Assembly: GCF_016863395.1 (NCBI RefSeq) | Contig: NZ_BOOU01000014.1 | Location: 104,896 to 168,895, forward strand | Length of the DNA: 64,000 nt | From: Sphaerisporangium rufum | GTDB taxonomy: Bacteria > Actinomycetota > Actinomycetes > Streptosporangiales > Streptosporangiaceae | Direction of reading: 5' to 3' | Shown here: in pieces, positions 48,521 to 58,205 of the stretch | Position numbering within the stretch: position 1 is the first letter of the stretch | How the letters are laid out: every line of letters begins with the position of its first letter | Made by a program: the position numbers and the translations under genes | The notes under the pieces: generated by a model | What the model was told of the DNA's origin: nothing | What the model saw: the letters and a program-made list of their open reading frames with translations, nothing else | Database searches by the model: none

Positions 48521-49849
48521 TCAGGCGGCGGCCGGGTGCTCGCGGTGGGGCTGGGTGGCCGGGCGGCGGGGGCGCAGGGCGCGGCAGAGGGCGGCGGCGG
48601 CGAGCTGCAGGGCGGCGATGCCGAGCAGCAGCAGGGCCGGCGGCGCGGTGGCGGCCAGCCCGGCGAGCCCGGCACCGGCCGCCGCCGCGGTGATCTTGAG
48701 TCCGGCGCCGACGGTGAAGACCTGGGCCCGCGCGTGCTCGGGCGCGTGCTCGGCGCGGATTCGCAGCGTGGCGGCCAGTACCGGCCCGTCGCAGACGCCG
48801 GCCACCGCGTACAGCGCCGCCGCGGCGACCGGCGAGCCGGTCAGCGCGGCGGCCCCGAGGGCCAGGCCGATGCCGAACAGGCCCAGCTCCGCCTGGCGGG
48901 CCGCGGGCAGCCGCGTCCCCCAGCGCGCGGCCGCCAGCGAGCCGGCCAGCGCGCCCAGGGCGAACGCGGTGATCAGCCAGCTGCCCGCGGCCGGGTTCCC
49001 CATCGACCCGGCCAGCAGCACCGTGGTCGTGGTCAGCGCGCCCACGCCGAGGAACGCCAGGCAGGTGGCCGCGGTGATCGCCCGCAGCTCGGCGACCCGC
49101 CACAACGCCACCAGCCCGGCCACCAGGCCGTCGCGCATCGACGTCCCGCCGGGACCCGTCGCCGTGCCCGAATCGGCTCCCATGCCCTTATGGGTGCCGG
49201 GATCGGCTTCCGCGTCAGGGCCCGCCGCTGCGCTGGTTTTCGCCTTCCCGCCGGTGCCGGGGCGGGGCCCGGTGCCGGTGGCGGAGGTGGCCCGGGCGCG
49301 GGCGTACGGCAGGGTGCCGGCCGCGACGGCCGAGGCCAGGGCCACCGCCGCCAGCAGGCCCATCGCCGTGTCCGCGCCGGCCGCGGCGGCGGCCACCCCG
49401 ACCAGCACCGGCCCGGCCACCGACGCGGCGTTGTAGACCGTGGCGTCCAGCCCGTAGGCGAGGTCACGCCGCGGGCCCGGCCCGGTCAGGCCGGCGATGA
49501 GGCTGGACAGGCCGCCGGTCACCACCGGCCCGCAGCATCCGCCGGCCACCGCGACGGCCAGCGCCACCGGCAGCGGCACCCGGCCGGCCAGCAGGGCGAG
49601 CGCGGCCACGGCGGCGGCGAACCCGGCGAGCGCGCCGCAGTAGAACATCCGGGGCCGGGGGGTGCGCGCGGCCAGCGTGCCGGCCAGCGGCGCGGCGAGC
49701 ACGTGCGGCGCCGTCCAGGCGGCCAGCACGTAGGCGCCGGGGGCCGCGTCCCCGGTGCGGGCCAGCACCAGCATGACCACCGCCACCGTGACGCCTTCGG
49801 CCGCCAGCCGGGCCAGGAAGGCGGTGGCCAGGTAGCGTCTCATCCCCAT
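48521..49849 (-). CDS. MFS efflux transporter
   Basis: A 442-residue major facilitator protein with about 12 hydrophobic helices and a long Pro/Gly/Thr-rich cytoplasmic loop (about residues 185-240) between the two halves. Conserved loop residues of the family are partly present (LAARTPRPRMFY between helices 2 and 3; a related RWGTRLPAARQ in the second half). It is a candidate exporter of the cluster product or an antibiotic resistance pump. It is divergent from the CGNR-family gene, with a 38-bp perfect dyad starting 10 bp upstream of its start codon (49849, or 49843 for the second Met). Confidence 0.85.
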   Translation of the reverse strand: MGMRRYLATAFLARLAAEGVTVAVVMLVLARTGDAAPGAYVLAAWTAPHVLAAPLAGTLAARTPRPRMFYCGALAGFAAAVAALALLAGRVPLPVALAVAVAGGCCGPVVTGGLSSLIAGLTGPGPRRDLAYGLDATVYNAASVAGPVLVGVAAAAAGADTAMGLLAAVALASAVAAGTLPYARARATSATGTGPRPGTGGKAKTSAAAGPDAEADPGTHKGMGADSGTATGPGGTSMRDGLVAGLVALWRVAELRAITAATCLAFLGVGALTTTTVLLAGSMGNPAAGSWLITAFALGALAGSLAAARWGTRLPAARQAELGLFGIGLALGAAALTGSPVAAAALYAVAGVCDGPVLAATLRIRAEHAPEHARAQVFTVGAGLKITAAAAGAGLAGLAATAPPALLLLGIAALQLAAAALCRALRPRRPATQPHREHPAAA

Positions 49850-49859
49850 GCCGCCCTTC

Positions 49860-49897
49860 GTCCTGTAACGTCTTTCGCGGAAAAGACGTTACAGGAC
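49860..49897. promoter_or_regulatory. 38-bp dyad between MFS and CGNR genes
   Basis: GTCCTGTAACGTCTTT (49860-49875) and AAAGACGTTACAGGAC (49882-49897) are perfect 16-bp arms around CGCGGA. It lies only 10 bp from the MFS start, so it can serve as an operator and, when transcribed, as a strong leader hairpin. Confidence 0.75.
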
Positions 49898-49967
49898 ATG
49901 CTGCCCGGCGGAGAAGGCGGGTAACGTGGTCGCGGATCGGAGATCGCCGCGACTGGAGGAGGCGGTG

Positions 49968-50531
49968 ATGGGCGATGCCGGCATCGGGCCGGGCTTCCGG
50001 CCGGCCCGCCGCATGCTGGACATCGTCAACGCGGTCCGGCTCGCCCCGGACCTGTCCCGCGATGCCCTGGCCGAGCTGCTGGTGCGGCACGGGGAGGCGC
50101 CCGGAGAACTCGCCGGGGAGGCGTTCACCGCCGCCGACGCGGCCGGCCTGCGCGCCGCCGCCGTCCGGCTGGCCGGTATCCTCGCCGAGACCGACGCCGA
50201 CCGGGCGGCCGGCGCCATCAACGCGGTGCTGGCCGAGTGCGGCGCCCGCCCGCACCTGGCCCGGCACGGCGGCCACCCCTGGCACCTGCACGTCGACCGG
50301 GGCGAGGACGCGAGCTGGGCCGACTGGTTCCTCGCCTCCGGCGCCCTGGCCCTGGCGCAGATCCTCACCGAGTACGGCCGGGTGCCCTGGGGGCGGTGCG
50401 ACGCGACCGGCTGCACGGCCCTGTACCTCGGCACCGGCCCAGGCAGCGCCCGCCGTTACTGCTCGGCGGCGTGCGCCTCCCGCGAGCGGGTCGCCGCCCA
50501 CCGCCGGCGCAAGCGCGCCCCGGACCCGTGA
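49968..50531 (+). CDS. CGNR zinc finger (ABATE-type) regulator with variant motif
   Basis: A 187-residue protein: an N-terminal ABATE-like helical domain (about 10-125) and a C-terminal zinc-finger region RCDATGCTALYLGTG...RRYCSAACASR, where the eponymous CGNR is replaced by CASR. All four cysteines of the site appear to be kept. Members are putative stress-responsive transcription regulators. ATG 49968 has GGAGGAGG at 6 bp; the frame also has a GTG at 49926 with no such site. It is divergent from the MFS pump, with a 38-bp dyad between them, so it probably controls the pump. Confidence 0.8.
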   Translation: MGDAGIGPGFRPARRMLDIVNAVRLAPDLSRDALAELLVRHGEAPGELAGEAFTAADAAGLRAAAVRLAGILAETDADRAAGAINAVLAECGARPHLARHGGHPWHLHVDRGEDASWADWFLASGALALAQILTEYGRVPWGRCDATGCTALYLGTGPGSARRYCSAACASRERVAAHRRRKRAPDP

Positions 50532-50662
50532 ACGGCCCGGCGGCCGGCGCCGGAGTCGCGCCGGTGGGCCGGAGGGAATAGCCGGAGTAGGGGGCGGCCG
50601 GTCGGGAACGGGGCGGCCACCGGCGCCGGGGGGCGCGCCGGTGGCCGGGGAGGAACGAAGGG

Positions 50663-52279
<1,617 letters not shown>

Positions 52280-52648
52280 CTCAACTCCTCGATGAATCGG
52301 TGGCTGCCGGGCGTCGCCGTCCTCGCGGAGGCGTCCGCGAGGCTCCGCGACCGCCCGGGCGCCGGCGCCGGGCCCGGGTAAGGGACGGGCCGCCCGCCGG
52401 CGCGGGGGCACCTTTCAGAAGTCCGCGGGTGTCCAGCGTCACACCGGGGACGCCGGCCGGGCATCTCTCACGTTGCGGTGTCCGCGGTCACCGGCCCGCT
52501 GACCAGCGCCGCCGGGGGTGCCTTCGCAATACGGAAGATGCGCGGCCCGGCGGCGGGTGCGACCGTCGGAAGGTGCACGCGGCCGGACCGGCCGCCCGGC
52601 GCGCCCGGGCTTCCCACGGATTCTCGCCGGATTCTGTTCAAGGAGGAC
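52280..52648. other. Divergent control region between hydroxylase and flavoenzyme
   Basis: A 369-bp gap without a supported gene. It contains the cluster dyad motif copy 4 (52524-52545) and GC-rich DNA. Promoters in both directions are expected. Confidence 0.5.
52524..52545 (+). promoter_or_regulatory. Cluster-wide dyad motif, copy 4
   Basis: The core GCAATACGGAAGATGC (52526-52541), followed by GCGG, aligns with copies 2 and 3 at 16.3-16.4 kb. It is about 106 bp upstream of the flavoenzyme start and 247 bp upstream of the hydroxylase start. Confidence 0.55.
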
Positions 52649-53833
52649 ATGGTGCTGACGACCGATGTTCCGACGCGGGAGCAGCTTGTTCGCCGCGCCG
52701 CCGACCTGGTGCCGCTGCTGCGCGGGAACGCGGCCTGGGCGGAGGAGAACCGGCGCGTCCACGAGGATTCGATCGAGGCGCTGGCGGACGCGGGCGTCTT
52801 CCGGATGCGCGTGCCGCACCGCTACGGCGGCTACGAGTCCGACACCCGCACCCTGGTCGAGGTGGCGGCCGAGCTCGGCCGCGGCGACGGCTCCACCTCC
52901 TGGGTGGCCTCGGTGTACTGGATCCCCACCTGGATGGCCGGCCTGTTCCCCGACCACGTGCAGGACGAGGTCTTCGCCACCCCCGACGTGCGGGTGTGCG
53001 GGACGCTGAGCCCGAGCGCCATGGCGGCGCCGGCCGACGGCGGCGTCGTCGTCAACGGCAAGTGGGCGTTCATCAGCGGTGCCTGGCACAGCCACTGGCA
53101 GGTGATCGTGGCCGTGCTGGTCGCGCCGGACAGCGAGCCGGCGCCGATCATGGCGCTGGTGCCGATGTCGGACCTGCAGATCGTCGACGACTGGCACACC
53201 GCCGGGTTGAAGGGCACCGGCAGCGTCAGCACCGTGGCGCAGGACCTGTTCATCCCAGCCGAGCGGGTCATGCACCTGGGCGCGATCCTGTCCGGGCAGG
53301 CCGCCTCGGCGTCCAACGCCGGCCGGCCGATCTACCGGGCGCCGCTGCTGCCGGTGGCCTCGGCCTCCTCGGTGGGCAGCGCGATCGGCATGGCCCGCGG
53401 CGCTCGGGACGCGTTCCTGGAGCGGCTGCCGGACCGGAAGATCACCTACACCGGGTACGCCAGCCAGCGCGAGGCGCCGCTGACCCACCTGCAGGTCGCC
53501 GCCGCGACCATGAAGATCGACCAGGCCGAGTTCCACGCCCACCGCCTGTCCTCCTTGGTGGACACCAAGGGCGAGACCGGTGCGGAGTGGACGCTGGAAG
53601 AGCGGGCCCGCGCCCGCGCCGACATGGGCGCGGTGTGCCGGCTGGCCAAGGAGGCGGTGGACACCTTCGCCGCGGCGAGCGGCGGGTCGTCCATCTACAG
53701 CCACGTGCCGATCCAGCGCATCGCGCGGGACATCCAGGCGGTGAACCTGCACGCCCTGATGCACCCGAACACCAACGACGAGCTGTACGGCCGGGTGCTG
53801 TGCGGCCTGGAGCCCAACACGCTCTACATCTGA
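52649..53833 (+). CDS. Acyl-CoA dehydrogenase-fold flavin monooxygenase (paralogue)
   Basis: A 394-residue relative of the protein at 16517-17770, sharing VFRMRVPHRYGGYE, GSTSWVASVYW, a beta domain with VNGKWAFISGAWHSHW and the LKGTGS turn. It also lacks the acyl-CoA dehydrogenase catalytic segment, so an HsaA-like reduced-flavin oxygenase or a dehydrogenase acting on a carrier-bound substrate is more likely than a CoA dehydrogenase. ATG 52649 follows AAGGAGG. It is followed 45 bp later by the SgcJ-like gene, probably in one operon. Confidence 0.75.
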   Translation: MVLTTDVPTREQLVRRAADLVPLLRGNAAWAEENRRVHEDSIEALADAGVFRMRVPHRYGGYESDTRTLVEVAAELGRGDGSTSWVASVYWIPTWMAGLFPDHVQDEVFATPDVRVCGTLSPSAMAAPADGGVVVNGKWAFISGAWHSHWQVIVAVLVAPDSEPAPIMALVPMSDLQIVDDWHTAGLKGTGSVSTVAQDLFIPAERVMHLGAILSGQAASASNAGRPIYRAPLLPVASASSVGSAIGMARGARDAFLERLPDRKITYTGYASQREAPLTHLQVAAATMKIDQAEFHAHRLSSLVDTKGETGAEWTLEERARARADMGAVCRLAKEAVDTFAAASGGSSIYSHVPIQRIARDIQAVNLHALMHPNTNDELYGRVLCGLEPNTLYI

Positions 53834-53878
53834 CCGCCGACCTGCGCAAGCACGCTCCCACGGAGAAGGGTTGATCCC

Positions 53879-54307
53879 ATGGCCACACCCACCGCCACCG
53901 CGACCGCCGGGGTGACCGACGCCGACCGCGCCGCCGTGGCCGGTGTCCCCGGGCGCATCGTCGCGGCCTGGGCCCGGCAGGACGCGAAGGCCTTCGCCGA
54001 GGTCTTCACCCCGGACGGGACGATGATCCTGCCCGGCATCTACCGCAAGGGCGCCGCCGACATCGAGGGGTTCATGGCGGCGGCGTTCGCCGGCCCCTAC
54101 CAGGGCACCCGGGTGACCGGTACGCCCATCGACCTGCGCTTCCTCGGCCAGGACGCCGCGCTGGTCATCACCGAGGGCGGCGTGCTGGCCCCCGGCGAGA
54201 CCGAGGTGGCGGCCGAGCGGGCCATCCGGGCCACCTGGGTGGTCACCCGGCACGAGGGGGAGTGGAAGCTCGCCGGGTACCAGAACAGCCCGCGCGGCGC
54301 CGCCTGA
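53879..54307 (+). CDS. SgcJ/EcaC family NTF2-like protein
   Basis: A 142-residue NTF2/SnoaL-fold protein with the SgcJ/EcaC pattern: IVAAWARQDAKAFAEVFTPDGTMILPGIYRKG, IDLRFLGQDAALVITEGG and the C-terminal WVVTRHEGEWKLAGYQNSP. SgcJ itself is encoded in the C-1027 enediyne cluster, where its exact step is not resolved; homologues occur in several enediyne loci. Its presence beside SgcC-, SgcC2-, SgcC4- and SgcC5-like genes strengthens an enediyne reading. ATG 53879 has GAGAAGGG. Confidence 0.85.
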   Translation: MATPTATATAGVTDADRAAVAGVPGRIVAAWARQDAKAFAEVFTPDGTMILPGIYRKGAADIEGFMAAAFAGPYQGTRVTGTPIDLRFLGQDAALVITEGGVLAPGETEVAAERAIRATWVVTRHEGEWKLAGYQNSPRGAA

Positions 54308-54522
54308 GCGGCGACCGGCGAGCAGGTGCCCAGGCCGCGGCTTCGTGACCTGGGCATCCGGCACGTCTTCCATCGGTGCCGGGCCGGGTGCCCGGGGCGA
54401 CCGGCGGTGTCGCCCCGGCGGGCGGGCCCGGGCACCCCGGCCCGGGCGGCCGCGGGGCACGGCCGGACGGGCTTCACCACGGGACTCCCGGGAGGTCCGG
54501 GAGCCGTCGCGAGGAGTGACTG

Positions 54523-55551
54523 ATGGCGCCTGCATCTGACGGCCCGCGGTCGGCGCTCTCGGCGCCGCGGCCGGTGGCCCCGCTGCCCGAAGAGGTCGCC
54601 GAGTGCTTCGGCGGGGAGGTCTTCCTCGCCTACGCCGGCCACCCGGAGTCGGGGGTCCTCACCGTGGCCGCCGCGTTCGGCGCGGCGGCGGCCCGGGCGA
54701 AGGCCCAGGCGCGGGCCGGGGCGATGGACGTGCTGCGCCGGCTGCCGGACGAGGGGGCGGGGCCGTGCACCGGGGCGGACGGCCGGCGGCTGTGCCTGGA
54801 CGACTTCATGCCCGAGGCGCCGGCGGAGACCCGGAGCCTGGTCGCGGGCACCGGGCTGCTCAGCCGGGAACCCTACCTGCTGCCGGCCGAGGTCGTCTGG
54901 CTCGGCGAGCGGGACTGCCGGGTGGAGCCGACCTCGGTCGGGGTGGTGGACGGCGGGGTGGACGCCGCGATCGCCGACCTGCTCGCCCACGACATGGTCA
55001 CCCGCTGGTGGGCCGACCCGCGGACACCGCTGCTGCGGGTGTCGGAGCACCTCGGCACGCTGATCCCGCCGGGTGCCGCCGCGGCGGTGCCCGCCCTGGG
55101 GCTGCGCGTCTCGGCCTACGTGCTGCCCGGCCCGGGGTTCCAGATCGCCGTCGCAGGGCTCAGCGGGGACGGCACCACGATCGCCGCCGCGGCGGCCCGA
55201 TCGGCGCCGGCCGCGGTGGCGGAGGCGTTCCTGCGGGCGGTCGCCGCCCGGGCGCAGCCGTGGAACACCCTGCCGACCGCCGACTCGCTGCGCCGGCTGA
55301 CGGTGTGGCACCGCGAGGTGGACTACCTGGCCTATCTGGAGTGGTCGGCGCTGCCGGCCGATCCGGCGCTCCTGGCGCCGTTCGAGGAGCGGCACGAGAC
55401 GCTGAGCTGGGCGGACATGGCCTGCCGGCGGTTCGGGCACGAGCCGGTGCTGGTCTCCGGTCCCGGCGGGCCGGTGAAGGTGGTCTGTCCCGGCGCGGCC
55501 TGCTACCGGACGCTGCCGCCGGGGACGACGCTGCCCTGCCCGGTGCCCTGA
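54523..55551 (+). CDS. Degenerate YcaO-like protein (tentative)
   Basis: A 342-residue protein. Several stretches match the YcaO layout: FGAAAARAKAQARAGAMDVLRR (A-rich first helix), PTSVGVVDGGVDAAIADLLAHD (in place of TSNGLAAG..EEAVL.ALLE..ERD) and AAAARSAPAAVAEAFLRAVAARAQ (in place of the late ..A..AL.EA.Q.R). The glutamates that hold ATP and magnesium in active YcaO enzymes are replaced (ERD becomes HDM). If the assignment is right, it is a non-catalytic or altered YcaO, possibly a peptide- or carrier-binding scaffold. ATG 54523 has GAGGAG at 6 bp. It could instead be an unrelated family. Confidence 0.45.
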   Translation: MAPASDGPRSALSAPRPVAPLPEEVAECFGGEVFLAYAGHPESGVLTVAAAFGAAAARAKAQARAGAMDVLRRLPDEGAGPCTGADGRRLCLDDFMPEAPAETRSLVAGTGLLSREPYLLPAEVVWLGERDCRVEPTSVGVVDGGVDAAIADLLAHDMVTRWWADPRTPLLRVSEHLGTLIPPGAAAAVPALGLRVSAYVLPGPGFQIAVAGLSGDGTTIAAAAARSAPAAVAEAFLRAVAARAQPWNTLPTADSLRRLTVWHREVDYLAYLEWSALPADPALLAPFEERHETLSWADMACRRFGHEPVLVSGPGGPVKVVCPGAACYRTLPPGTTLPCPVP

Positions 55552-55557
55552 GCCGGG

Positions 55558-56061
55558 TCAGCCGCCCGCCGGCTCCGGCCCGCCGGGGGAGCCGGTGGCC
55601 GGCGTGCGGTCGTGGACCAGCCGCCACAGGAACTCGTTGAACAGCTTGCGCTCCTCGGGCGTGAAGGGCTCCAGGAAGGTGTCCAGCGCGTTCAGCATCG
55701 CCGGGCCCAGCTTGTGGCGCAGCAGCGCCTGCCCCTCGGAGGTCAGGCCGATCGCGTACTTCCTGCGGTCGTCGGGGTTGCGTGCCCGCTGGACCAGCCC
55801 GTGCCGCTCCAGGCCGTCCACCACGCTGACCATCGTCGTCCGGTCGATGCCGTGGGAGCGGGCGAGTTGCTGCTGCGACTGCGGGCCCATCGAGTCGATT
55901 GCGGTCAGCACGATGAAATCCTTGGAGCGCAGCCCGAAAGGTTCCACCGCCGATTCCAGGATCTGGTTGAACAGGTCGTTGGCCTTGCTCAGCAAAAGGC
56001 TTGTCGAACTGGACGGGAAGTGCGGCAGGGAGACATCGGAATTCGAAGAATCAGCGCTCAC
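55558..56061 (-). CDS. MarR-family transcriptional regulator
   Basis: A 167-residue MarR protein: winged helix from about residue 35 to 130 (VLTAIDSMGPQSQQQLARSHGIDRTTMVSVVDGLERHGLV, wing RNPDDRRKYAIGLT) with dimerisation helices at both ends. It is transcribed away from the AT-rich region at 56062-56292, which holds a 12-bp palindrome and a CATG-type inverted repeat likely to be its operator. The convergent YcaO-like gene ends 6 bp away. The ligand is unknown; phenolics and antibiotics are usual for the family. Confidence 0.92.
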   Translation of the reverse strand: MSADSSNSDVSLPHFPSSSTSLLLSKANDLFNQILESAVEPFGLRSKDFIVLTAIDSMGPQSQQQLARSHGIDRTTMVSVVDGLERHGLVQRARNPDDRRKYAIGLTSEGQALLRHKLGPAMLNALDTFLEPFTPEERKLFNEFLWRLVHDRTPATGSPGGPEPAGG

Positions 56062-56097
56062 ATCTTGCCTTCCGTGGTCACCTGTCCCGTTCTGTGC

Positions 56098-56130
56098 GGC
56101 ATGTCCATATCAAGCATGCCTATATATAGG
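56098..56130. promoter_or_regulatory. Palindromes in AT-rich MarR control region
   Basis: GGCATG (56098-56103) and CATGCC (56115-56120) are inverted with an 11-nt gap, overlapping the perfect 12-bp palindrome CCTATATATAGG (56119-56130). The area is far more AT-rich than its surroundings, as expected for overlapping promoters and a MarR operator 40-70 bp upstream of 56061. A second AT-rich patch (CTAATATATGC, 56226-56236) precedes the small forward gene. Confidence 0.55.
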
Positions 56131-56292
56131 AAAGAGTGTCACACGCTGACATGCACTGCGCAACAACGGGTCACCAATCGTCAGTATCGCTGATTGACAG
56201 GGAAGCTGATGATCTGCCATGCTGCCTAATATATGCAAGGTGCCCGCGGGTTCGCCCCGCGCCCCGCGGCCGCTCGTGGCGAGGAGGGTTCC

Positions 56293-56430
56293 ATGTCGGC
56301 AGGACGGTTCGGCCGGGCCGCCGGCACCACGTGGGACGACCTGCGCGCGCTGCCGGAGGTGTGGTCCGAGGTGCGGGAGATCGTGGTGTCCTGGGAGGAG
56401 TCGCAGGCCGATGAGCGGCGCGATCCGTGA
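56293..56430 (+). CDS. Small 45-residue protein upstream of second MarR gene
   Basis: A 45-residue frame, MSAGRFGRAAGTTWDDLRAL and on to SWEESQADERRDP, acidic and helical in outlook, with no family recognised. ATG 56293 has GGAGGG at good spacing. It lies between the MarR control region and the second MarR gene (30-bp gap), so it is probably part of that operon. It may be a leader or a small partner protein. Confidence 0.45.
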   Translation: MSAGRFGRAAGTTWDDLRALPEVWSEVREIVVSWEESQADERRDP

Positions 56431-56460
56431 AATCCGCCCCTCCTGCCGATCGGAGCGCCG

Positions 56461-56925
56461 ATGGGCGTGAGCGAGGAGGAGCAGGCGCGGCTGCTGGCCA
56501 GGTCCACCGGCTGGCTGCTCAACGACGCGGCCCGCGCTCTCAACCAGCGGCTGGAGGAGGCGCTGCGCGCCACCGGGCTGCGCTGGCGCGAGTACGGCGT
56601 GCTGGTCGTGCTGGAGGAGGCCGGGCCGCTGTCCCAGCAGGAGATCGGCCGGCGGCTCGCCGTCGACCGGTCCACCATGGTGCACCTGGTCGACGTGCTG
56701 GAGGAGCGCGGGCTGGTCGCCCGCGGCCGCGACCGGGCCGACCGCCGGGCCTACGCCATCGAGCTGACCGGCGCCGGGCAGGAGCTGCTCGCCCACGTGC
56801 TGCACCCGCTCACCGCCGAGGTGCACGAGCGGTTCGCCGGGCGGCTCGGCCGCCGCGACCGGGCCCACCTGGACCGCATCCTCGGCCTGCTGGCCGCCCC
56901 GCCGGCCGGTGAGGGCCCGGCGTGA
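56461..56925 (+). CDS. MarR-family transcriptional regulator (second)
   Basis: A 154-residue MarR protein: LLNDAARALNQRLEEALRATGLRWREYGVLVVL, recognition region LSQQEIGRRLAVDRSTMVHLVDVLEERGLVAR and wing DRADRRAYAIELT. It is divergent from the first MarR gene, with a 399-bp interval that includes the small 45-residue gene. Two MarR genes facing away from one AT-rich control region suggest cross-regulation. The regulated genes are unknown. Confidence 0.92.
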   Translation: MGVSEEEQARLLARSTGWLLNDAARALNQRLEEALRATGLRWREYGVLVVLEEAGPLSQQEIGRRLAVDRSTMVHLVDVLEERGLVARGRDRADRRAYAIELTGAGQELLAHVLHPLTAEVHERFAGRLGRRDRAHLDRILGLLAAPPAGEGPA

Positions 56926-57060
56926 GCGGCGCACTCGGGAAGTTGTCCGGACCGTCTGACTCTCTGATAGTTTGTAAATACGCATATCCGTGGAATGCCA
57001 GGCGAGGGTGCGGACCGCCGAGGTCCCCTGGGTTCGAGGTACATGGCCAGGAGGCGTGCC

Positions 57061-58047
57061 ATGGACATTTCGGTCATCGGTGTCTCCGCGGAAGCGGAGC
57101 AGATCTACCGCCACTTCCTGCGCAACCGTGGTGACGGTATCGGCTCGGCCCGGCAGGCCTTGGACCTCGACCCCGACACCATCGAGGCCGCGGTGGAGAC
57201 CCTCGGCCGGCTCGCCCTCCTCGACATCGACGACCGGCACCGCATCGTCGCCGTCGAGCCGCGCATCGGCATCGAACGCCTCATCGAGCAGCGCCTGGCC
57301 GAGCTGAACGCCGAGATCCGCCGGGTGCTGGCCGCCCGCGACTCCATCTCCTCCTTCATCGAGGACCAGCGGCAGGGCGAGAGCTCCGCCACGGCGCTCG
57401 GCATCGAGCGGGTCGAGGGCCTGGAGCAGGTGCGCCAGCGCCTGGACGACCTGGGGTTCTTCTCCTACAAGGAGACGCTGTGCCTGCACCCCGGCGGCCC
57501 GCTGTCGCGCGGTGCCATCGAGACCGCGCTACCGCTGGACACCCGGTCCCTGCGCCGCGGCCTCGCCGTCAAGGCCGTCTACCACCCCAAGGCGCTGGAC
57601 GACCCGGACATGGCCGCCTACCTGCGCGAGATCGTCAGCCTGGGCGGCCAGATCCACATCACCGAGGACCCGATGGACCGGATGCTGATCTTCGACCGCA
57701 GCGTCGCCGTCGTGCCCATCCATCCCAAGGAGAGCGCCCGCGGTGCGCTGCTGGTGCGCGAGCCGGGCCTGGTCTCCCAGCTCGTCACCTACTTCGACGG
57801 CGTGTGGGACGCCGCCAAGGACCTGCGTGAGTTCACCGAGCCGAGCAGCGACGCGCCGCTGCTGTCGGACCTGGAGCGCCGGGTCCTCGCCGTGATGGCG
57901 ACCGCCGACAAGGACGAGATCGCCGCCCGGGAGATCGACGTCTCGGTGCGCACCTATCGCCGCTACGTCGCCGACCTGATGGCCCGCCTCGGCGCGGTCA
58001 ATCGTTTCCAGGCCGCGCTGCGGGCCAAGGAGGAGAATTGGATTTGA
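57061..58047 (+). CDS. TrmB/LuxR-type transcriptional regulator
   Basis: A 328-residue regulator: a TrmB-like N-terminal winged helix (residues about 1-60), a central domain with IHITEDPMDRMLIFDRSVAVVPIH (the usual phospholipase D-like sensor segment of this group), and a C-terminal LuxR-type helix-turn-helix (LSDLERRVLAVMATADKDE, then VSVRTYRRYVADLMARLG). This three-part design is common for cluster-situated activators in actinomycetes. ATG 57061 follows AGGAGG at 6 bp; an ATG at 57043 lacks a site. It is a good candidate to bind the shared dyad motif, although no motif copy is seen upstream of it. Confidence 0.8.
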   Translation: MDISVIGVSAEAEQIYRHFLRNRGDGIGSARQALDLDPDTIEAAVETLGRLALLDIDDRHRIVAVEPRIGIERLIEQRLAELNAEIRRVLAARDSISSFIEDQRQGESSATALGIERVEGLEQVRQRLDDLGFFSYKETLCLHPGGPLSRGAIETALPLDTRSLRRGLAVKAVYHPKALDDPDMAAYLREIVSLGGQIHITEDPMDRMLIFDRSVAVVPIHPKESARGALLVREPGLVSQLVTYFDGVWDAAKDLREFTEPSSDAPLLSDLERRVLAVMATADKDEIAAREIDVSVRTYRRYVADLMARLGAVNRFQAALRAKEENWI

Positions 58048-58205
58048 CGGCCGTTTCCACGGCCTGATCACCATTTCTCCAGGTCGCCATCGCGGTGCAC
58101 CATGCCCGTTTCCCGGTGTTATGCCGGGTCGCCCACGGCACGATCGGAGATGACATGGCGTAGGCGCAGGCATTTCACTGGTGTAGATCCTGAGGAGATG
58201 GTCTG

